Positions 11,501 through 20,500 of a stretch of 64,000 bases of DNA are shown piece after piece (the stretch's first letter is position 1; the number at the start of each line of letters is the position of its first letter). This DNA is from Fragum whitleyi (lineage: Eukaryota; Mollusca; Bivalvia; Cardiida; Cardiidae), in the NCBI GenBank assembly GCA_948146395.1, contig OX411548.1, positions 65,739,020 to 65,803,019 on the forward strand. Reading direction: 5' to 3'. A program made the position numbers and the translations under genes. The notes under the pieces were generated by a model. The model saw only the letters and a program-made list of their open reading frames with translations, was not told where the DNA came from and searched no databases.

Positions 11501-14500
11501 TTGAAAATTAATTTAAGCTATCCCGTTAAAACGAGGTTTCTATATAGAAAATTTATTTTCCACCGGAAGCAACAAAACAAAGCCAAAAGCGAGGCCGACC
11601 GAAGCAATTCACGCGGTCATTCCCACAAAATGTTCTTTAGTGTTAGTTAAACAGAATGACAAGGCTAATTTTAACATCCTTACCTTTAGTCCTAACACGT
11701 ATACGACCTGGAACATGTTAAACCCCCCAGATTTATGATGCATGCATGTTAAGATTAAAATGTCAACACAAACATTTTTGACGTCATCAATAATGGACAA
11801 TGACGTCACGAATAATTTAGTCTGGAAATTTAAATTTTTCAATTATAGACTTGAGGACTTTTTTTGCATGCAAGATGTTTCTTACGATTTTCAATGTGTT
11901 TAATATAGAAAACAGTGACTAAAGTTGCCTTGTAATAACCAAAACAAGAATGTAATGATTTTTTCCAGGTCATGATAAAACATTTTGGGAAAGAAGGAAA
12001 TGCTAGTTTGTAAAGTTTATGTTATATGTTTGTCTTTTGTTGTTGTTACCGCCTGTACAAGGACCCGTCTTCAAGAGCATTTTTTTGATTTTGATTTGAA
12101 TTGGGGTTTTACGTCGCTTTCAACATTCTTTCAGTTATATCGCGACGACTGGAGCACCTAACGATGGATTCCTGGTATTTCTCACACCAGTACTACCACC
12201 ACATCCCTTTCCTAGCCTCCAGTTGCTATTCCACATAGGTTTACCCATATGTTTGTCTTTTGTTGTTGTTACCGCCTGTACAAGGACCCGTCTTCAAGAG
12301 CATTTTTTTGATTTTGATTTGAATTGGGGTTTTACGTCGCTTTCACCATTCTTTCAGTTATATCGCGACGACTGGAGCACCTAACGATGGATTCCTGGTA
12401 TTTCTCACACCAGTACTACCACCACATCCCTTTCCTAGCCTCCAGTTGCTATTCCACATAGGTTTACCCATATGTTTGTCTTTTGTTGTTGTTACCGCCT
12501 GTACAAGGACCCGTCTTCAAGAGCATTTTTTTGATTTTGATTTGAATTGGGGTTTTACGTCGCTTTCACCATTCTTTCAGTTATATCGCGACGACTGGAG
12601 CACCTAACGATGGATTCCTGGTATTTCTCACACCAGTACTACCACCACATCCCTTTCCTAGCCTCCAGTTGCTATTCCACATAGGTTTACGATTATCTAC
12701 CCATTGGTGGAAGACAAATGTCGGAAAGGATAAGTGCCGCGGCCGGGGATCGAACCCGTGCGAATAAAGAAGCATTTTTTTAAAGCCTGAAGATAATATA
12801 TTAGTTTAATTCCAGTTATGTTCAAAAAGGTTTATGCATTCTTATTTGCCCAAATGAAAACAATTTTGAGTACACAGTTTTTTTAATAACTTCCGCGGAA
12901 AGTGGCCCCATGTACAATGTTTGCTTTTAGTGATAAATCTTTACGTTTTTGCTAAATGTGATTAAATCTGAGACTGTGAAGAAATTATGTCTCGATTTCA
13001 AAGAGGTATGAAACTTAATCGCTTAACTGATGAACGGATCATTAAGTTTTAGAGGAATAGATTGTACATCACAAACATACATCTACTCAATACAATATTG
13101 GTGTTATGTAATGGTACTTAGATAAAATAGATAAGTTAGTAGTCTATTTTATAATTTAGTAAACTTTATTACCCTATGTAGATCCATGTAGAAAATGCAG
13201 ATTCTATGGGAAATTTCAAGCAGTTCCTTAGAAATGTTTGACATTAATTAAGACGAGTTCTTATCACGTTATAGTATTCAAAAGCTGTAAGTTTATCAGC
13301 TTCATTTAAATGAACGAAATTTAGGTCTAAAAACCTACGATTTCAAATTCGAAACTTTTTTCTAATCAAGTTAAGTGGGCCATATACAATCGGAACATAA
13401 AACATTGATATTTGAATCTTGCTATAGAAATACAGGCTCATTAATTTAACCTAGTGCTCATTGATTTTTCCTGATTTTTTTTAACAATTTGGGAAATCCC
13501 AACCAGAAATAATGATTTCTTTTGTCTGTTGTTCACATAAATTTACACTATGACTAAGTCATTTTCAGTCTAGTATCTGTGGCGACTTCAGCTTTTTTCC
13601 AGGAGAGAAATTACAAAAGGTTTGTTGTTTTTTTTCCCGGGAATAAAATTGAATTTAAAGATAAGGTGCAAGTTGATTTGCGAAAATCTTACGTCACTTG
13701 ATTTGTTTTCAGTTAGACTCTCTCTCTCTCTCTCTCTCTTTTTCTCTCCGAGCTCTCTCTCTTTCTCCCCTCTCTCTTTCTAGTAACAAATAATTTGTCA
13801 ACCAGTACACAAATTTCTGCGCTCGCTTTTAAGGCTTTGCCTTATTTCATATTAATTCACAGTCATGTATTCTCTGAAGACTCTATAAATGTTTTCACAT
13901 ATTTCAGTTAAATGGTTGTTCTGCCTTTATATCTTATTTTCTTTTTTGCTTTTCATCGGTTTATTGAAGAAATACACAAGAAGTGCTTAACCAGTGAAAT
14001 TATATATACAGTCGTGATGCGCTAATCCGGACACTTTGGTTTCCTACGAGTGTGTCCGGAGTATCCATTTTTCCGGATAAACAATTTTTTATTACAATCC
14101 GAACCCAGTTTCGTCCGCCATTTTGACACTATGTTGTTGTTGTTTCAGATTTGCGGTGCGTCGTTAGAAGTACTAATACGTGTAATTTGGTAAATCCCGA
14201 GAATGCAGACAGAAGAAGATTACTTTTTTGCAATGTACTGTACATGTTTATAAATGGAAAAAAATATATTTATTAAAATAAAAACGTGATAAATGAATAT
14301 TTCATAACATGCATTACGTTTCTCTTGTCTATTTTGGCTTGTTATGATATTTTGAGAGAAATTGACATTCAAAAAATCATTTTGAAGAACAAGCCATTTA
14401 AAGGCCCTTAGAAGGGCCGTTTTGTTAAAATGCTTCTGAGCTTTATTCTTGTTCTTGACAATTTTCGAAAAAAAATCGTTGGGAGGAAACAAGATATGTG

Positions 14501-17500
14501 GCCCTAAGAAGGGTCATTTTAATATTACAGACACTTTTGAAGGACATTCTTTCGGGACTGAGGTTTTGACTTATTTTGACAATTTCGACGGAAATGGCTT
14601 ACCAGTGTCGTATCTAACAACATTCTCTGGCGTCGCTTTTATGGAAATTTCAAGGAAGGCTTTCGGGTTGAAGGTTTGGAATTATTTTTGAAAATTTGGA
14701 AAGGAGTTTCTTTCCCGAGTCGTATGTAACGGCAAGGTCAAACTTTCATTCGAATGACAATTTTATAAGACGAATTTATGGGTGTTTTTGGTAGTTTCGT
14801 ATGTCTTTGGCGTCCACTTGGAAAGAAGATGGTCAACTTCGCCGTGGATGCTGAAGCGTCAACTCTTCGTCTTTTCGTCGTCGGCGTTGACATCTTTGGT
14901 TGAGTGTAAGCTCTGTATGTTTGATAGCGATTACAATTTCACAATTAATTTTATAATCACCGAGGAGTATTGTTCTTCAGAGTAAAGATCAGTCTTGAGA
15001 GTAAGTAGCATAATAGGTGTTGGCAAATACGGAGAGAATACTAATTGTCACGTTGTCATCTCGACACACTTTCCTAATTCAGTTGTTTGTAAGGTGCGAA
15101 AATCGTCTGCATTAAATTATCTCCATATTAAATGTTTATCTACACATGTCAATCAGTCAGTCTTGACGATAAACGCGCTAATCCTTTCACAATGAGACGC
15201 GACAGATAGTAATTACAATAGCTTTGAATTCGGACGACCAACCCTTAATCCGAATTACAAAGACAAATTTGTGTAGAAATTGATATTCCGTTCCCGATTT
15301 TTAATTCAGATTCCGGAACGCGAGTTTCTGGATTAAAGTGTACAATTTATGAGTGAAATATTCGTTCCCGTGAATTCTTTTCCCGATCTTGAATATTCCG
15401 GATTAATGCCGTCCATATAAACGCGTCACGACTGTTTATTATATCATACTCTTATATAAGTTCATTTCACCCTATCTGACATCATCTAAGTGGAGCAAAA
15501 TAAGTGATTTCACCATGAACTTTGAAGTTTTATCAAGTGCAAAATGAAACGCTTTTTAGAAAATTTGTCGAAAGGTGTTCACACTTTGTGTAATTTTCGG
15601 ATTAAAGACATAGAACTGTTTGTTTTTAGTGTAAGGTAGATGAACATTTCAAAACTTGGACAACAAAAGCTATATTTTCACTAGTGAAAATATATGTTCA
15701 CTAGTGAAAATATAACTTTTGTTGTTCATGCAATTAAATATTAAATACTGAAACAACCGATTAGCCCCTGTTCAATCTGACTTTTTATATGAATTTTGAG
15801 TAGGCATTTTCACCTTCAAAATTCAAGAGAGCTAATATTGACCAGTCCTATGTCCAAAGATTCACAACTACAAGCCAGCAACCCCTGTTACCTTGCATTA
15901 CCAAGTAAAGTTAATAAAGTGCATGTTTCAAACTAGGGCCTTTATGCAGGGCTTGATTGCTCAACTGAGTCAAAGATTTTGTTTGTTTGAATGGGGTTTT
16001 GCGCCGCTTTCAACAATCTTTCGGTAATATTGTGGCAACTGGAGCACCTAACAATTTTTTCCTAGTATTTCTCACACCAGTACTACCATTTCATCCTTTC
16101 CTAGCCTCCAGCTGCTATCCCACATTGGTCTACGATTAATCAACCCATTGGTGAGAGACAAATAGTTGGAAAGAATGAGTGCCGCCGTCATTAGAGGAAC
16201 ATAACTGCCAAACTATCTTATATCTGGTAATTGTCAAGGCGAAAGAATGAGTGTCGCCGTCAGGGCTGAGTCAAACAAAGGAGTGAAATCAAGATGCTTG
16301 GTTTATAAATGATTACTGTCACATAAATTTTTCAAGATATTTGTGAACAATGTTATGATAACAAGAATTTTAATGATTTTAATGATTTCACTTAAATTCT
16401 TCTTTGAACATAAATTGATGAACTTGCTACAAATGTCTTTGAAGCATAAAATTTACCCACCTTTAAACACTTGATACTCATTTTCCACATGTAGACATTC
16501 GCTGTTCAGAAAATGTATCAGGGTTTCTTTAGACACATTCAAAAACTCGTCTTCATTGCAAACTTTGAGAAACTGTTTAAAGATGAAAGTTTCTGCTTCC
16601 TTCTTGAGTATGTGACATGCAATAGCCTCAGCAAAAAGATATATACCTACAACAACCAAAGATTAGGCCTATTACAAACTTTACGGAGTTGTTTTCTTCG
16701 TTTCATTACTAACCAAAGTTGACAATGATGGTTTCACCCAATGATGAATATTTATCCAATGAGTTTGGATATTGGCTCGAGCGATTATCCACGCATACCC
16801 CTTCCCCCTCCCCAATTATTTGTATAAATTTATAGACAAATTTGGGTATATAAAGATGAATATGTCATTGTAACCCACAAACAAATAGTTTGACTTTTTG
16901 GGATTCAAACCTGGGACCTCTCTGTCCCTATGCTCTACCATTTCAGTATAAAAGCTAGCTTGTATGACAAGGCAGTACAAACACCTCTTATACACAAGCC
17001 TGCTCCATACACCCCATCAACAATTCAGATTCTTTTACAAATCTTCTTTATTCAACATCATCAAATACAGAATCACATACCACCATCTCATTTGGGTTGT
17101 TAACAGTGGGTGACAAATATAACCAGCAATAAATATTTAGACTCAGTAGGGATTCGAAATCCTTAACCTCTCTGTCCCTAAGCCAATGCTCTCTACCATG
17201 TCTCTGTAAATGCTAGCATGTATGGAAAGGCAGTACAAACACCCCTTATACACAGCCCGGCTACATCATAATAAATTACTGTGAACCATCACGCAAAAAG
17301 GGACCATCAGGGTAGTGTGTAAAGTGTTGACCCTTGTCAGACTGTGCAGACTGACTAAAGTCAAAATTTTTTGCAATGCCTTCATTTTTTAAATCTAGAA
17401 TGATAAATCTACCGTCCAGTGAAAGAATTTTTGAAATGCCAACTCTGGTTGACATACACTAGAACCAATCTCTTTTTCAAATATTCATTTTAAGGAGTTC

Positions 17501-20500
17501 CAAGATGGTCCCTTTTCTCGTGACGGGTCACATATATTCTCCAAATTTCACTCTAACAACCAATAAATACCTGTACAGTTTTCTGGCAGCAATCTCTCCT
17601 TTAAGAACTTGCAGCATGCAGTCACTACTTCAGAGATAGAAAACATATCAGCAGCTGTGAGTAACTCTTCACAGTTCTCATCCGATACATCTACCTCTCC
17701 TGTTAATAGCATTTTATCAGAGTTCAATCAACAGTCCTAAGTTCAGGATGATAAAACAATGCAAACTGTTTGCAAATTATTCTCTGCTTTGTATGCAAGT
17801 GCACTTGCAAAGCAGGGTATAATTTGCACATAATATTCACTATTTTACTATCCTAAACACAAGGTAGGGTGACTAGGATGTTGTTAATTATTGGCAGACA
17901 CTCAAAAGTCAGTCCCAGCCTACCCAACTATAAAATTGGGTAACAGTGGGTTAGGCCAATGCTTTCTTCCATAGACTACAAAACATGTGTATTGAGTGTT
18001 CGAGGGTGATGCTACAAGCTTTTGTCACAATGAAACTTTAAAAACGTAACATAAAGAAGCATGAATATTCTTTATTCAGAAACCCAAGTAGAATGACCCT
18101 TTTGAATCATTGAAGAGCAGACAAGAAACAATACTTAATAAACTATAAGTTCCAATCAATTTCAACCTGTGTACTTGAAGTCCAGTAAGATGGGGAATGG
18201 TTCTGGTGAAACACCTCCAATATTCGTTATAGAGAGGAATAACTGTCTTTCATGTAAAATTGATTTATATTTCATTCGGTGAACAACAATCACCAAATCA
18301 CCAACCACTGAGAAAAAACAAGGAACAATACTTAATAAACTGCGTTCTTATTAATACCCAATTGGGAACCTTCAGCGATTCCACGGAGCAATAATAAGGA
18401 AACACACATGAAAGCTGGTCATGTCACACTTGGGTTTAAGTGATATCATTACTGAAGATGATGTTGCAAAAACCAAAATTAACCAAAGGTTAAAACTGGA
18501 CATTTTATCATTAGATAACAAAATGCAGTGTTTTACTGCATTTTGTTATCAAATTATAAAATGTCTAAAATATCTGCATAGATGATTGGAAAGCATTAAA
18601 GGTTGTTTTTTTATTCAAGCATATTGACCAAAGTACCTCCACAAGAAGAATCACCAAAAAATGACACAAAATTACTGCACTTACGTCCAAGGTACTTTCC
18701 AGTTTAAAGAAAAGTCAAAGTGGTGTTCCGAATGACCAATACCAACCTGTGTACAGGAAATCCAGTAAGATGGCGAATGTTTCTGGTGACACGCCTCCAA
18801 TATTTACAATGTCTTTATCATGTTCACACATATTGCTGATAAACATAGCATGAAAATAGGGACTTCCTGCCATTAGGACAATCTGTAAAACATAGAAACA
18901 TTACAATACTGATAAACATAAGCATAGCAGGAAAATATGGGCTTTGCCATTTTGACAATCTTTAAGATATAGAACATTGAATTGCTGATAAGCATAGCAT
19001 GGAAAAGGGGGCTTTCTGTCATTAGGACAAACTGCATAAAATATAACATTACATTGCTGAAAAACATAGCAAGGAAAAAGGTCTTCCTGTTATATATATA
19101 AAACAGTTTGTGAAATAGTGATCAGTGTTGCTGATAACCATTGTACATTGCTGATAAATATAGCATGGAAATAGGGACTACTTACCATTTAGACAATCTG
19201 TTTGTTTGTTCGAATGGTGTTAAAGGCCCTTTTTAACGACTTTTAAGTCATATGGTCGGGGCACCTAACAATGAAATCTCGTTACCCTCGCACCAGTACT
19301 AGCAAGAAAAGAGTCTGACAAACACACATGATCATATGAGAATATTTCAACAACTAAATGTACTGGGTATTTTCCTTTTCAATTCTTGTCTGTATGTCAT
19401 AACATAAGATCAGTTGTCGCAGATTTTTCTTTACATCTACTGGCATTTTTAAAATAAAAAAAAAAATCTTTAAGGGGAGAAACATGTCGATCATAAGAAA
19501 TTGCTTCCCTCCCTTGTGAATTTTAAGATTCCCTACTTAGATTTGGACTCCTTTATTTCATAATTTTGGTATAACAAGCAACTTCTTCTTTGCTACACCC
19601 GATATATGAAATTTAAGATTCCTTATTTGGATTTTGACTCCTTTATTTCATAATTTAGGAGTACCCTAAGCTCTCGACTCCTACTCACAGAACACTGCCA
19701 ATAACTTACACTTTCTTCAAGCTAAACACTTTTAAGCAGCATTACAAAGAAAATATCTGTGAAAGGGGTCAAATTGAAGTTTTCTTACAAAGCAGATTTA
19801 AAGGCTAAGAGAATACAGTGATCTCGCGTTATTTCGGGAGGGCGAAACCTCAAATTCTTGTGAATGCTCGAGCTTGCCTTGTGGTCCGGACGCATCTTAC
19901 TCTATTTTCTTGTTGGTAAATACTGCACTTACTCCAACGCGCGATCGCTTTGTATGCTAGACCTATTCAGTTTTAGGGTGTAAATGACGGGAATTAGATG
20001 ATCAGAAAAAAATTTTGAGACTTTGAAAAAACAATAAAACAAATAGGCATTTTTGTCAAATCTATGCTCATCATCATTTTGAAAGTCTTTCGAAAATCAT
20101 TCTCGTGAGTAATTCAGCAAATTATTCACCTTCATAACGAAAGATATTGTCGATTGCCCATCGAAACATCATAACTAAACTTTTTCAGTTGTAGTTTCAA
20201 TGTTTCGGTCACCCATCGATAGTGTTAGGCACAAAAACCTAGTTACAGAAAAATGCTTTGAATTTTAATTGTCTTGAAAGAAGTTAGCTCCAAAGAAAAC
20301 ATTGTGAGAAAAGAAGGAATTGCTTGCAACCATGGCCTATCTTCTGACTGATTAAACGTCTAAAATTTTGTCATTGAGAAACCATAGCTATGAAAATATT
20401 ATAAGGAAGAAAGAGTATGCATATTATAATGCCTTTCATTTAAAATGCTACATGTACAGCAAACGGACACCACTAACATTGACGCCGACGCCTTAATCGA

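Noticed and set aside
11760..11815. CRE-like TGACGTCA sites as a promoter
   Set aside because: Two short matches in an intron without other promoter features; expected by chance at this scale.
14449..15195. Several ORFs inside the pogo/Tigger-like element as transposase remnants
   Set aside because: No DDE or helix-turn-helix signature could be recognised, and the frames are short and unlinked.
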